A stretch of 64,000 nucleotides of DNA from CALBTQ01 sp036725605 (GTDB lineage: Bacteria; Lernaellota; Lernaellaia; Lernaellales; Lernaellaceae): NCBI GenBank assembly GCA_036725605.1, contig DAIMDW010000023.1, forward strand, positions 1-64,000. The letters are read 5' to 3'. The position numbers were made by a program, and so were the translations under genes. Within the stretch, counting starts at the first letter, position 1, and every line of letters begins with the position of its first letter. Below are positions 8,471 to 17,404 of this stretch, piece by piece. The notes beneath the pieces are model-generated. The model made no database searches. It was not told where the DNA came from and saw only the letters and a list, made by a program, of their open reading frames with translations.

Positions 8471-9528
8471 TTGGCCTCCTCATGGCGGCGGCGCCGCACA
8501 GCCAGCCAGGCCAGGCCCAGCAAGGTGATCATCGACAACGAGACGCTGCCCGGGAAACGCACTTCACACCGCGAGGCGATCGCCACCGGCTGCAGCGCGG
8601 CGCGCACGCTCGCGCGGGCGACCGGATGCTTGGCGATCCACGCCGCCAGCGGCGGGCTGGCCGCGTAGTAGGCGCGCACGAACAGCCGGCCCGGCGCCGA
8701 TTGCAGCAGCACGCGGTCGCGCAGTTCGCGCAGGTTGCGCACCATGCGGTGATCGTAACTGCCGTAGGCGGCGGTGGCGATGAAGCAGTTGCCCTCGTCG
8801 CCCTGCATTTCGGCGTAGCCCACCGTGTCGGTCGGCGTCGCCGACGATTCGGCCGACAGCGGGCTTTCCGAGCCGCTTTCGTCCACCGCGCTCACGCGTA
8901 CGAAGTAGGTCGTTTCGTTGGTCAGGCCCGACAGGGAAAGTTCGGTCACCAGGTCCGCGTCGACCGGGCTGGCGCCTTCGGAGGCCTGCACGCCGTCGTA
9001 GTCGGAAGCGTCCACGCCGCTGTGCGTGGCGTAATAGACCAGGTAGTAGTCGATGTCCGGATCTTCGTGTTCGTCCCAGGTGACGAAAATCTTCTGATCG
9101 CCGCGACGGGCCAGCACGCCGGTGACCTGATCGGGCGGCGAGTCCAACGTGATCGTCGTGGTCGCGTAGTCCGTTTCGGTGCCCGAAGTGGCGATGACGT
9201 AGATCGTATAGTCGCCGTCGCCGTCTTCCAGGTCGTTGTCGGCCGAGATCGTCGAGGTGCCGGTCGTCGTGCCTCCGAACGAACCCGAACCGTCCGAGGC
9301 GGCAATCTGGTCGCCGCTGCCTTCGGTGCCGTCGCCGCCGACTTCCACCGAATACGTTCCCGAACCGTCGGCTTCGATGCGCCAGCCGATCTTGGCCGTT
9401 TCCCCTTCGGCGATCGTGCCGTCGGTCGGCGATACGGCCAGAATTTCGACCGATATTTCCGCGTGAGCGACGCCGGCGAAGGCCAGCACCGCCAGGGCGG
9501 CGAACAACAGGGCCAGCTTTTTGGCCAT
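8467..9528 (-). CDS. Secreted FN3-domain protein with CFI-box C-terminal tail
   Basis: 353 residues. ATG at 9528 has GGAGA upstream and opens a signal peptide (MAKKLALLFAALAVLAFAG, cleaved near VAHA). Residues 25-125 are Ig-like; about 130-230 are a fibronectin type III domain (PPDQVTGVLARRGDQKIFVTW... SGLTNETTYFVRVSAVD). The end carries CFIATAAYGSYDHRMVRNLR, then a hydrophobic helix and RRRR: the CFI-box C-terminal arrangement seen in secreted proteins of Deltaproteobacteria and relatives, thought to direct surface processing. First gene of an operon with the outer-membrane protein and truA. Confidence 0.8.
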   Translation of the reverse strand: MAKKLALLFAALAVLAFAGVAHAEISVEILAVSPTDGTIAEGETAKIGWRIEADGSGTYSVEVGGDGTEGSGDQIAASDGSGSFGGTTTGTSTISADNDLEDGDGDYTIYVIATSGTETDYATTTITLDSPPDQVTGVLARRGDQKIFVTWDEHEDPDIDYYLVYYATHSGVDASDYDGVQASEGASPVDADLVTELSLSGLTNETTYFVRVSAVDESGSESPLSAESSATPTDTVGYAEMQGDEGNCFIATAAYGSYDHRMVRNLRELRDRVLLQSAPGRLFVRAYYAASPPLAAWIAKHPVARASVRAALQPVAIASRCEVRFPGSVSLSMITLLGLAWLAVRRRRHEEAK

Positions 9529-9684
9529 CGTCAAGTCTCCTAAATACACCAGTCTTGGCTGTTTATCCGCAGTATCCTACTTGCCGGGTAGTCCCCGGTC
9601 AAGCACATACACGGCAATAGACCCGCCGCAACCCGCGATGGTTCAAGCCGTGCGGGGCCTATTTCCGGCGGAATTATCCCGCGT

Positions 9685-10845
9685 TTACTTGTGTTGCACC
9701 AGACGCGCCATCGCCTCGGTCAACCGCTGTTCGTCGCGGCACAGGGCGATGCGCGCGAAACCTTCTCCCTCCGGACCGAATCCCACCCCGGGCGTCACCA
9801 GCACGCCCGTGCGCTGCAGCAGATCGGAGGCGAATTTCGCGCTGTCCCCACCCGGCACGGCGAACCAGATATAAAAGGTCGCCTGCGGCTTGTTGACGGC
9901 AATGCCCGCCGCGTTCAGGCCGTCGACGACCAGGTCGCGCCGCCGCCGGTACGTGGCGATGATCTCCTCTTGCGTCGCCGGATCGAGGTTCAGCGCGGCG
10001 ATGCCCGCCCGCTGCACCGCCCCGAACACGCCCGAGTCGATGTTCGTTTTCACCTTGCCGATCGCCGCGACGAGTTGCGCGTTGCCCGCGACGAACCCGA
10101 TGCGCCACCCGGCCATGCTCGCGGTTTTCGACAGGCTGTGAAACTCGACCGCGCACTCCATCGCCCCAGGCGTCTCCAGGATGCTCGGCGGCCGGTAGCC
10201 GTCGAAGGCGATCTCGCTGTAGGCCATGTCGTGCAAAATCACCAGGTCGTGCTTTTGCGCGAAGTCAATCGCCCGCCGGAAAAACGCCGGATCGGCCGTC
10301 GCGCCGGTCGGATTGTTCGGGTAGTTCAAAAACATCGCCGTCGCCCGCGCGGCCACATCGCTGGGAACGGCGTCGAAATCGGGCAGAAAATCATTGTCCG
10401 CGCGTAGCGGCATGGGCACGGGCTCGCCGCCGGCGAAGATCGTCGACACGCGGTACACCGGGTAGCCGGGGCTCGGATACAACACCGCGTCGCCCGGATC
10501 GACCAACGCCAGCGGCGCGTGCGCGATGCCCTCCTTCGAGCCGATCAGCGCGCACACCTGCGTTTCCGGATTCACCGCGACATTGAAGCGCCGTTGCATG
10601 AACGCGGCCGCCGCCTCGCGAAAGGCGCGCATGCCCTGGTAGCTCGGATAACGATGATTGGCCGGATCGTCGAGCGCCGCATGCGCCGCCGCCAGCACCG
10701 TCGCGGGCGTGGGCAGGTCGGGATCGCCGACGCCCAGGTCGATGATGTCCACCCCGCGCGCGGCCACTTCGTTGCGTTGCCGGTCCAGCTCGGCGAACAG
10801 GTACGGCGGCAGTTGCGTCAGCCGCTGTGCTTGCTTGATGCCCAT
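9685..10845 (-). CDS. PLP aminotransferase, LL-diaminopimelate aminotransferase-like
   Basis: 386 residues, fold-type I class I/II aminotransferase. ATG at 10845 has AGGAGC upstream; the open frame to 10962 lacks a signal. Hallmarks: GVGDPDLPTP, YPSYQGMRAFREA, N177 in NYPNNPTGA, D206 and Y209 (HDMAYSEIAFD), and Schiff-base K240 in SLSKTASMAGWRIGF. The sequence most resembles DapL-type enzymes, which convert tetrahydrodipicolinate to LL-diaminopimelate for lysine and peptidoglycan; alanine or methionine-type aminotransferase activity cannot be excluded. It stands alone. Confidence 0.85.
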   Translation of the reverse strand: MGIKQAQRLTQLPPYLFAELDRQRNEVAARGVDIIDLGVGDPDLPTPATVLAAAHAALDDPANHRYPSYQGMRAFREAAAAFMQRRFNVAVNPETQVCALIGSKEGIAHAPLALVDPGDAVLYPSPGYPVYRVSTIFAGGEPVPMPLRADNDFLPDFDAVPSDVAARATAMFLNYPNNPTGATADPAFFRRAIDFAQKHDLVILHDMAYSEIAFDGYRPPSILETPGAMECAVEFHSLSKTASMAGWRIGFVAGNAQLVAAIGKVKTNIDSGVFGAVQRAGIAALNLDPATQEEIIATYRRRRDLVVDGLNAAGIAVNKPQATFYIWFAVPGGDSAKFASDLLQRTGVLVTPGVGFGPEGEGFARIALCRDEQRLTEAMARLVQHK

Positions 10846-10947
10846 AAAATTCCAGCTCCTTTCCCTGACGGAATGCCTTGCGCAATACCTTGCCTGACAC
10901 CGCGTGTCAAGAGAAGGTTCGCGGTTGGAGATCGTGGGAGGAAGATT

Positions 10948-10986
10948 GTCCGTGTGCCACACTTTTGGCGACAGCCAAAGGTGTGC
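10948..10986. repeat. Dispersed two-hairpin repeat, partial copy 2
   Basis: Hairpin ACACTTTTGGC-gaca-GCCAAAGGTGT, close to the reverse complement of 2147-2184. It opens the gene-free stretch 10846-11331, which otherwise holds the two repeats listed next. Confidence 0.65.
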
Positions 10987-11000
10987 ATGACAAGTAGTTT

Positions 11001-11145
11001 GTCATCCTCCGGCTTGACCCGGGGATCCAGGATTCCTTTAACGTCGTGCGTAGCGCGGCACCCTTTTTTCAAAAAGGTCAGGAAAAGTAATCGCCGGTCC
11101 TGGATTCCCGCCTGCGCGGGAATGACGAAAGGGCTGTCATCCTCG
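11001..11145. repeat. CTTGACCCGGGGATCCAGG-type intergenic repeat, copy 1
   Basis: Block containing GTCATCCTCCGGCTTGACCC, GGGGATCCAGGATTCC, an internal GCGTAGCGCGGC hairpin and CCCGCCTGCGCGGGAATGAC. The same modules occur at 14177-14362. Similar elements are common in many proteobacterial genomes. Confidence 0.7.
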
Positions 11146-11187
11146 GGAGAAGGGCCGGGGATGAGGGCTAACAAACGGTCGTAAACA

Positions 11188-11229
11188 AACACTGATAAAC
11201 CTCATTGCGTTCGGCGTATCAGTGCCACC
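11188..11229. repeat. CACTGATA/TATCAGTG inverted repeat, copy 1
   Basis: CACTGATAAACC...GGCGTATCAGTGCCACC: arms CACTGATA and TATCAGTG enclose about 26 bp. Further copies lie at 14467-14514 and 37931-38016. Confidence 0.65.
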
Positions 11230-11331
11230 GAGCAGGCCACAGCAGGTAGCCCAAGGGAACAGAACTCTGCTTGCCTCCGTGCGGGCGGGCTGTTAGGATC
11301 GGCTCACATCGAACAAGCGGTGAGGGTTGGG

Positions 11332-11805
11332 ATGAAAGAAGCCATAGCCAACGGGTTGGCCTTTTTTAAGAACGATTTTTTTCCGAATCTGCCGTTTTAC
11401 CTGCTGCAGATTTTCCTTGTCGTTCTGATCGTGCTGTTGTTCGCCGGCATCAACATCGCCGTGCGCATGATCACCGATCCGATCTGCATCCGCGTGTTGC
11501 GCATGAAGGAAAACAAGCGCGGCCCCGGCATGGTCGGCCTGGTGATCGCGCTGGTCATCACCACCTTGCTGCTGGCGCTGGCCTACACGTCCTTCCCGCA
11601 ATTGCGCCCGACGGTCGTCGGCTGGCTCGGCGAAAAGGTTGTGCGGCTGATCGAAACCCGTGATCAACTGCCCGATCTGGATGTGCCCGCGCAAACCGAA
11701 GACGTGAAAGTGCCCGTGCCGGAAGCGCCCGCGCCGCCGCCCGAACCGACCCCCGAACCGGCTCCCGAGCCCGCAGGAGAAACGACGCATGGATCAGCAC
11801 CCTGA
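11332..11805 (+). CDS. Small membrane protein with Pro-rich tail
   Basis: 157 residues. ATG at 11332 is preceded by GAGGG. Two hydrophobic helices (residues about 21-48, ending in ...LLFAGINIAVRM, and about 66-85, MVGLVIALVITTLLLALAYT) suggest an inner-membrane protein. The C-terminal 45 residues are Pro/Glu-rich (APAPPPEPTPEPAPEPAGE), probably an extended segment. The coding region overlaps the start of nadA by 17 bp, so the two genes are likely coupled. No family is recognised. Confidence 0.65.
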   Translation: MKEAIANGLAFFKNDFFPNLPFYLLQIFLVVLIVLLFAGINIAVRMITDPICIRVLRMKENKRGPGMVGLVIALVITTLLLALAYTSFPQLRPTVVGWLGEKVVRLIETRDQLPDLDVPAQTEDVKVPVPEAPAPPPEPTPEPAPEPAGETTHGSAP

Positions 11806-12715
11806 GCTGGTCGCCGAAATCAAGGACCTGCTCGCGCGACATAACGGCATCTGGCTCGCTCACAATTACCAAAACGAGGAAATCCAGGCCCATGCCGATC
11901 TGACGGGCGATTCGCTCGGCTTGTCGTTGGCCGCCGCGCGCACCGACGCCGACTTGATCCTCTTTTGCGGCGTGCATTTCATGGCCGAATCGGCCGCGAT
12001 TCTCTCGCCGCACAAACGCGTGATTCTGCCGCGTCCGGACGCCGGCTGCCCGATGGCCGACATGATCGACGCGCGGCAGCTTATCGCCAAAAAGGCCGAG
12101 CTCGGTCCGTCGGCCACCGTGGTCACCTACGTCAACTCGACCGCCGCGGTCAAAGCCGAATCCGACATTTGCTGCACCAGCGCCAACGCCGGGCGCGTCG
12201 CCGACTTCGTCGACACCGACGAAATCTTCTTCGTCCCCGACCAGAACCTCGCCCAGTGGGTGGCCGCGCACACGCACAAGCGCGTGACCTGGTGGGACGG
12301 CTTTTGCCCCGCGCATCACCTGTTGACCGCCGAGCGCGTGCGCGAGATGAAAGAGCGCTACCCCGACGCCCCGGTCGTTGTGCATCCTGAGTGCCGGCCC
12401 GAAGTCACCGCCCTGGCCGACGTGGTCGCCTCGACCTCGGGCATGCTCGATTGGGTGAAAACCACCGACGCCCGCCGCGCGCTGATCGGTACGGAAAAGG
12501 GCATGCTCTGGCCGTTGCGTCAGGCCAACCCGCAGATCGAGTACATCGTCATCGACGAAAACGCGCTGGTCTGCGAAGACATGAAAAAAACGACGCTGGC
12601 CGACGTGAAGCACGCCCTGGAGCATCCCGACGATTACACCATCACCGTGCCCGAGGCGATCCGCGTGCGCGCGAAAACCTCGCTCGACCGCATGCTGGCC
12701 ATTCCGCGCAGCTGA
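11789..12715 (+). CDS. nadA: Quinolinate synthase
   Basis: 308 residues, the length of the short NadA type. NadA condenses iminoaspartate with dihydroxyacetone phosphate to give quinolinate for NAD synthesis, using a [4Fe-4S] cluster. Motifs: AHNYQNEEIQ..ADLTGDSLGL, FCGVHFMAESA, DAGCPMADM, TYVNSTAAVKAESD and HPECRPEV. C87, C173 and C262 have the spacing of the three cluster ligands in structurally known short NadA proteins; C202 in HPEC is an alternative. nadB and nadC are not in the window. It is convergent with the small lipoprotein that ends 15 bp downstream. Confidence 0.95.
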   Translation: MDQHPELVAEIKDLLARHNGIWLAHNYQNEEIQAHADLTGDSLGLSLAAARTDADLILFCGVHFMAESAAILSPHKRVILPRPDAGCPMADMIDARQLIAKKAELGPSATVVTYVNSTAAVKAESDICCTSANAGRVADFVDTDEIFFVPDQNLAQWVAAHTHKRVTWWDGFCPAHHLLTAERVREMKERYPDAPVVVHPECRPEVTALADVVASTSGMLDWVKTTDARRALIGTEKGMLWPLRQANPQIEYIVIDENALVCEDMKKTTLADVKHALEHPDDYTITVPEAIRVRAKTSLDRMLAIPRS

Positions 12716-12730
12716 GAATCGCCACACTAT

Positions 12731-13087
12731 TTATTTGACGTTGAAGGCGTTGCAGGTGTCCGGATCCACTTCCACGAAGTGCTCGTAGGGATCCTTGTAG
12801 TCGGGGCATTGGTTGGCCGGATCGTCGTCGACCTCGGTGCGCGGATTGTGCGCCACGTCGCACACCCAGTTGTCGACTTCGCCTTCCCACAGACACGGAC
12901 CGTCGCCCAGATAGGCGCCGTCTTTGCGCGCCTGTTGGCACGCGTCCTGGCAGGCCTGGACCGCTTCGTCGCGGCCGGGGAGGGTCGCCGGCTGATCCTC
13001 GTCGTCGTCATCGTCGCCGCACGCCATCGCCAGCAAGCCCGCGACGACCAGCAACGCCGCCATGAGCGCAAGCATCCGCGTGACCAT
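12731..13087 (-). CDS. Small Cys-rich lipoprotein with Asp run
   Basis: 118 residues; ATG at 13087 has GGAAGGA upstream. Signal MVTRMLALMAALLVVAGLLA ends in MAC with C23 as the lipid anchor, followed at once by GDDDDDED. The mature part has six further Cys (ACQDACQQA, GPCLWEG, WVCDVA, NQCPD, TCNAF), an even number consistent with disulfides in an exported protein. No family recognised. It follows the downstream-oriented membrane protein gene at 13101-13619 with a 13-bp gap, so they probably share a transcript. Confidence 0.7.
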   Translation of the reverse strand: MVTRMLALMAALLVVAGLLAMACGDDDDDEDQPATLPGRDEAVQACQDACQQARKDGAYLGDGPCLWEGEVDNWVCDVAHNPRTEVDDDPANQCPDYKDPYEHFVEVDPDTCNAFNVK

Positions 13088-13100
13088 GATGTCCTTCCCC

Positions 13101-13619
13101 CTACTGACCGGTGCGGGCGCGTTTGATCTGCTGGTTGATGATCTTGATCGTGTCCTCGGCGGTGTCCAGCCAGCTTTCCGCGCCGGGACTTTTCATTTCG
13201 GCCATGCGATCGCCTTCGAGTAGGCGGATGTTCTCGCCGATCACCGCCTGGCTGATGGGAATCGGATGCAGCTTGTCGAAGGTGAACACGTCGTGGCTGT
13301 AACGGCTGGCTCCGAAGCGACGCGAAAAATAGAACACGCGCAGGTTCGTCACCAGCAGCACCATCTCGGTTTCGCCGCGCAAGCCCGTCGCGGCGTAGAC
13401 GGTTTCATTGTGTTCCAGCACCACGTCGGCGAGGTTGAGCACTTCCTGATAGGCCGAATCGGCCGTGGAGCTGATGCGCCCTTCCTGCACCTTGCGTTTG
13501 TCGGTGTTCAGATCGCCGGGCACCAACGCCCGAATGGACGGCTGCCCGAACAGGCGCGCCAACACGAAAATGAAAACGATTACCACCAGTCCCAATGCCA
13601 CGATTGTCAGGGTCGACAT
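13101..13619 (-). CDS. Membrane-anchored protein, possible PH-like domain
   Basis: 172 residues. ATG at 13619 has AGGAAC upstream; the in-frame ATG at 13643 has none. One N-terminal transmembrane helix (residues 2-22, STLTIVALGLVVIVFIFVLA), then a soluble domain with YAATGLRGETEMVLLVTNLRV, which resembles the strand pattern of bacterial PH domains that carry LVVTNRR-type segments. Last helix IKIINQQIKRA. The fold assignment is tentative. Confidence 0.6.
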   Translation of the reverse strand: MSTLTIVALGLVVIVFIFVLARLFGQPSIRALVPGDLNTDKRKVQEGRISSTADSAYQEVLNLADVVLEHNETVYAATGLRGETEMVLLVTNLRVFYFSRRFGASRYSHDVFTFDKLHPIPISQAVIGENIRLLEGDRMAEMKSPGAESWLDTAEDTIKIINQQIKRARTGQ

Positions 13620-13681
13620 GAAATGTTCCTGTTTTTTGGTCAAATGAATAGTTGGAATTTATGCGATATCGACCGGCAAAC

Positions 13682-14101
13682 TCAAGCCCCGCCCGGAATT
13701 TCCAATTCGGCCAGCTCCGCCGCCGCCGCTTCGATATCCGCCGTTTTAAGCACCACCAGCGTGAAAGAGTCCCGCGCGCTGGAGCCGTAGGCGTAGTCGA
13801 CGTCGATGTCCGCGATCGCCAATTGCTGCAGCGCGGCGGCCATCGCGCCGGGCACGTCGGGCATTTCCAACACCAGGACATCCTCGGCGGCGACGGCATA
13901 GCCCGCATCCGACAACAGTCGCTGCGCCTCGTCGTGGCGCTCGCCGACCAGCAATGAAAACTCCACCTGCAGACCGCGCCCGCAGGCCGAAAACGCGGCC
14001 ACGTTGATCCCCTCGTCGCCCAGCGCGGCGAACATTTTCGCGCCCACGCCGACTTCGTTGCGATGCTCGATTAACAAGGCTTTGCTTCTGGTCGTTTTCA
14101 T
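13682..14101 (-). CDS. Tandem ACT-domain protein
   Basis: 139 residues. ATG at 14101 has AGGAGG upstream; the open frame continuing to 14362 runs through the intergenic repeat and is not coding. Two ACT-like halves are visible: ALLIEHRNEVGVGAKMFAALGDEGINV and VLVLEMPDVPGAMAAALQQLAIADI. Stand-alone double ACT proteins usually bind amino acids and are regulatory. No enzyme domain is attached and no amino-acid operon is adjacent, so the ligand is unknown. Confidence 0.8.
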   Translation of the reverse strand: MKTTRSKALLIEHRNEVGVGAKMFAALGDEGINVAAFSACGRGLQVEFSLLVGERHDEAQRLLSDAGYAVAAEDVLVLEMPDVPGAMAAALQQLAIADIDVDYAYGSSARDSFTLVVLKTADIEAAAAELAELEIPGGA

Positions 14102-14176
14102 GGCAGCCCTCCTGGTTGGAATCTCCATTAAAAATCTAACGAACAATTGGGCGGGAAGCAATGAAGGGAGTGGAAA

Positions 14177-14362
14177 AAGGTCGGGAAGGGTATTTCCAAT
14201 CCTGGATGCCCGCCGACGCGGGCATGACAATTCTTTTTCGTCATCCTCGGGCTCGACCCGGGGATCCAGGATTCCTTTAACGCCGCGTGAAGCGCGGCTT
14301 ACCTTCCAAAAAGGTCGAGAAGGGTATTTCCAATCCTGGATGCCCGCCGACGCGGGCATCAC
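14177..14362. repeat. CTCGACCCGGGGATCCAGG-type repeat, copy 2
   Basis: A 51-bp direct repeat (14177-14227 and 14310-14360: AAGGTCG, GGGTATTTCCAATCCTGGAT, CGCCGACGCGGGCAT) brackets TCATCCTCGGGCTCGACCCG and a GCCGCGTGAAGCGCGGC hairpin. It shares modules with 11001-11145. The gene-free stretch 14102-14564 consists mostly of this block and the next inverted repeat. Confidence 0.75.
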
Positions 14363-14466
14363 GGAGGACGTTACGTTGTTTTGTCATCCCGCGCCCCGAC
14401 GAAAAACGGGTGAAAATCGGTGGCACGGATACGCCGAACATCGTGAGGCTTATCCGTGTATTTTTA

Positions 14467-14514
14467 AACACTGATAAACTCGCTCGCGCCGCTCGCTCGT
14501 GTATCAGTGCCACC
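14467..14514. repeat. CACTGATA/TATCAGTG inverted repeat, copy 2
   Basis: CACTGATAAACTCGCTCGCG...GCTCGTGTATCAGTGCCACC; arms at 14469-14476 and 14502-14509, with a nested CGCTCGCGC/GCTCGCTCG inner stem. Confidence 0.65.
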
Positions 14515-14564
14515 GCCAAAAAATTGGGACGTGAAAAGTCGGGGCGACGTTGACGGCAGTCTGA

Positions 14565-17339
14565 TTACGAATCGAGCAACTCCGCCTCGTCCAGCACCGT
14601 GCGCAACCGCTCGATGCCCTCGTAGTTGGGGCAGCGCCGGCACACGTCGGTCCACAGCGGCGTGCCGTCGGCGAAGGAATACTCCGCGTGCGCGCCCAGG
14701 CGTCGCGCGGCCAGCCGGGCGCGGTCGTAGCGTTCGTCTCGCCACCACGCCGCGAAGGATTGTTCTTTCAGGTTGCCGATCGGCCGCGGCGCGCAGCAGA
14801 AACTCAACGTGCCGTCGGCCCAGGCGCGCCCGAAGACGAACCCGGCCAGGCAGCCCAGCTCGCGGTAACGTTCGCCCGTCCAGTCGCCGCCTTCGCCGTG
14901 CCCGCCGACCTGAAAATCGATGTTCGCCACCACCGCGACGCCCGCGCGTTCCGCGACGCTCTTCGCCTCGGCCAGCGCCGGTTGCAGCGCGGCGAGCCGC
15001 TCGTCGCTGAGCGCCAGTTCGCGGTTGTACGGCTCGATCGCCGCCAGTTGGTAGCGCAGATGATCCACACCCAACTCCGCCGCCAGTTCGGCGAAGGCGA
15101 CGACCTCCGCGTCGTTGCGGTTGGTCAGCACGTCGACCAGCACCACGCGTGGTTTGTCGGCCCCGGCCGCCTGGCGCAGCGCCAGCAGCCGCTTCACGTT
15201 GGCGACGATCTCCCCGAACGCCGACGCGTCCAGCGCCGTGTGCAACCGCGCGAAGGTCGTTTCGCTCGCCGCCGACAAACTCACGTACAGCATGTCCAGC
15301 CGCGCCTCGACGCAGGCGCGCGCTATCGTCTCGTCCAGCCGCCGCCCGCCGGTGAACAGCGTGACGCCCAGCTCGCGCCGCTTGAGCTCGCGGATCATCT
15401 CCGCGATGCGCGGATGCGCCAGCGGATCGCCCTTGCCCGAGAGCACCACGTCCTCCTTCGCCTCCAGCGCGGCCAGATCGTCGGCCAGTTGCAGGAACAT
15501 CTCCCACGGCATCGTTGCGTCGCGGTTGGCGTCGGTCAGGCGGTGCGCGTCGGTGCGCGCCTCGGCCAGCGGGCTGTGAAACCAGCAATAAGCGCAATCG
15601 GCCTCGCAGGCGTTGGTCACGTCCAGGTGGAACGTGCGCGGGCCGATAAACGCCCGGCCGGTCAGCGCTCCCAGCGCGCGCAGCAGCTCGGCTTCACGAT
15701 CCGCGCGATAGGCGCCGGCGATTTTCCACAGCGCCTCCTGCCAGCCGCGATCGGACAGGTCGAGAATCACGCGGTGCTGCCCGGCCAACGCGCGCAGGCG
15801 CTCCAGTTGCGCGGGCCAGCGCCGGTGGATCTCGGCCAGCGGACGCGGCGCGAGCATGGCGTCGTTTGGATCCAACGCGCGGCCGGTGTGTTTGTTGATC
15901 AACGCGAACAGCAGATCGAGCCGCGCGACGTTGTGCAGTCCGACCGGCACGACGATCTGCCGATCGCGTCCCGCCTGCGCCAACTGCGCTTCGACCTGCG
16001 CCCAGGGCGTTTCGTCGACGAGTTCGTGCGCGTACTCGTTGTCGCCGTGCAGCACGAGGGCGGAACTGGTTGCGGTCGTCGCCGGCGGTGAAAACGCGGG
16101 CACGGCTTCGGCCGAGCCGGTCAGCCGTTGGCGGTACGCGTCCTCGATCGCCCGCAGGTCGCCGCCTTTGCGCGCGACCTTCTCCATCGCCGCGAGCGTC
16201 GCCTGTTCGTCTTCGGTCAGGCCGCCGGCCAGGCGCATCACGTGCTGGTTGTGGCCGATGTTGTCGCAGATGCGAAAGCAGCCGGGCAGCGCGAAGTCGA
16301 TGTCGTGCCCGATCATCTGCAGGTACGGATCGTCGTAGTGCAGCTTCACCGTGTGCTTGCGGAATTGCTGCAGGCCGTGGCCGTACCAGATCGCGCCGAA
16401 GTCGTACTTGGGCATTTCGCCGACCGGAATGCGGTGCGCCTTGAGGCACGCGTGCACCTCGCCGACCGTCGTCACGCGGCTGTAAAACCACCCCGCCGCG
16501 CAGGGGATCGACGCGACGATGCCGTTGTCGAACACGCCCTTGGTTGCGTCGATGTTCTGCAGCCGCCGGGTGAACAACTCGGTGTGCACGAACGGCGGTT
16601 GCTCGCGGTCGATCGCCGCGACGTAAGCCAGCGCCTTTTCGATCTCGCGCTCGTTGAGCGTGAAGATGTGCGTGCGGCGCGGGATCGGATCGAACACCGC
16701 CAGCTCGACCTCCTCGGCCTCGACCTCACGCCCGTGCTCGATCATCTGCGGAATCTCGTCGAGGTTGAGTTTGCAGATCACGTCGTACAGCTTGACGCGC
16801 GGCACGCCGCCGGCGCGCTTTTTGCGGTCCGCCACGTAGCGCAGCATTTCGGTCAGATGACGGAACGTGCCTTCGGTCTTGTTCGGGTGCAGCTTGGAGT
16901 AGGTCCGCGCCGTGCCCGCCCACAACGACACCACCAGCAGGTCGAGCCCCGCGCCGATCAGCCCGTCGACCACGTCGGTGTCGGCCTGCGTGAAGTTTGT
17001 GTTGAGCGTCACGTGCAGGCCGTGCTCCTTGGCCAGCCGGATCACCTCGAACACCTGCGGATGGCACAGCGGGTCGCCGCCGCCGCCCAGGAAAATCTCG
17101 CGCACGCGTTGTTCTTGCAGCACCGGCAGCAGTTGCTCGATGAACGGCAGGTCCAGCGCGCCTTTTTTCAGCGTGTCGTAAAAATCGTCGTCGCGCAGAA
17201 ACGGGCTGCGCGCCCAGCAGCCCAGGCAGTTGTTGGTGCACGCGTCGGTGAGGTCGATCTGGACGACCTGCGGGCCGATCAGCGCTCGGTCGCCCAAACG
17301 CATGCCCAGCAGGCGCAACATGGTGTCCAGATCGATCAT
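14565..17339 (-). CDS. Double radical SAM protein (two complete rSAM modules)
   Basis: 924 residues; ATG at 17339 with GGGAGGA upstream. Module 1 begins IDLTDACTNNCLGCW (CX3CX2C, residues about 34-41) with FLGGGGDPLCHP for SAM binding; Cys later in PCAAGWFY, HACLKAH and GCFRICDN may bind auxiliary clusters. A linker of about 150 residues holds a non-rSAM segment. Module 2 begins HLDVTNACEADCAYCW, then LSGKGDPLAHP, and ends in a SPASM-like Cys set (GCLAGFVFG, FCCAPR, DVCRRCPN). Radical SAM/SPASM proteins modify peptides or mature enzymes. The substrate here is unknown. It lies 65 bp downstream of an O-methyltransferase on the same strand. Confidence 0.85.
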   Translation of the reverse strand: MIDLDTMLRLLGMRLGDRALIGPQVVQIDLTDACTNNCLGCWARSPFLRDDDFYDTLKKGALDLPFIEQLLPVLQEQRVREIFLGGGGDPLCHPQVFEVIRLAKEHGLHVTLNTNFTQADTDVVDGLIGAGLDLLVVSLWAGTARTYSKLHPNKTEGTFRHLTEMLRYVADRKKRAGGVPRVKLYDVICKLNLDEIPQMIEHGREVEAEEVELAVFDPIPRRTHIFTLNEREIEKALAYVAAIDREQPPFVHTELFTRRLQNIDATKGVFDNGIVASIPCAAGWFYSRVTTVGEVHACLKAHRIPVGEMPKYDFGAIWYGHGLQQFRKHTVKLHYDDPYLQMIGHDIDFALPGCFRICDNIGHNQHVMRLAGGLTEDEQATLAAMEKVARKGGDLRAIEDAYRQRLTGSAEAVPAFSPPATTATSSALVLHGDNEYAHELVDETPWAQVEAQLAQAGRDRQIVVPVGLHNVARLDLLFALINKHTGRALDPNDAMLAPRPLAEIHRRWPAQLERLRALAGQHRVILDLSDRGWQEALWKIAGAYRADREAELLRALGALTGRAFIGPRTFHLDVTNACEADCAYCWFHSPLAEARTDAHRLTDANRDATMPWEMFLQLADDLAALEAKEDVVLSGKGDPLAHPRIAEMIRELKRRELGVTLFTGGRRLDETIARACVEARLDMLYVSLSAASETTFARLHTALDASAFGEIVANVKRLLALRQAAGADKPRVVLVDVLTNRNDAEVVAFAELAAELGVDHLRYQLAAIEPYNRELALSDERLAALQPALAEAKSVAERAGVAVVANIDFQVGGHGEGGDWTGERYRELGCLAGFVFGRAWADGTLSFCCAPRPIGNLKEQSFAAWWRDERYDRARLAARRLGAHAEYSFADGTPLWTDVCRRCPNYEGIERLRTVLDEAELLDS

Positions 17340-17404
17340 TCGTCCTCCCGCGTTCGTCGCTTTATCTTGCGCAAAAGCGCCGACGAAATCCAGCACGGTT
17401 CGCG

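Noticed and set aside
14102..14362. Upstream extension of the ACT protein
   Set aside because: The extra residues are encoded by the intergenic repeat; ATG at 14101 has AGGAGG.
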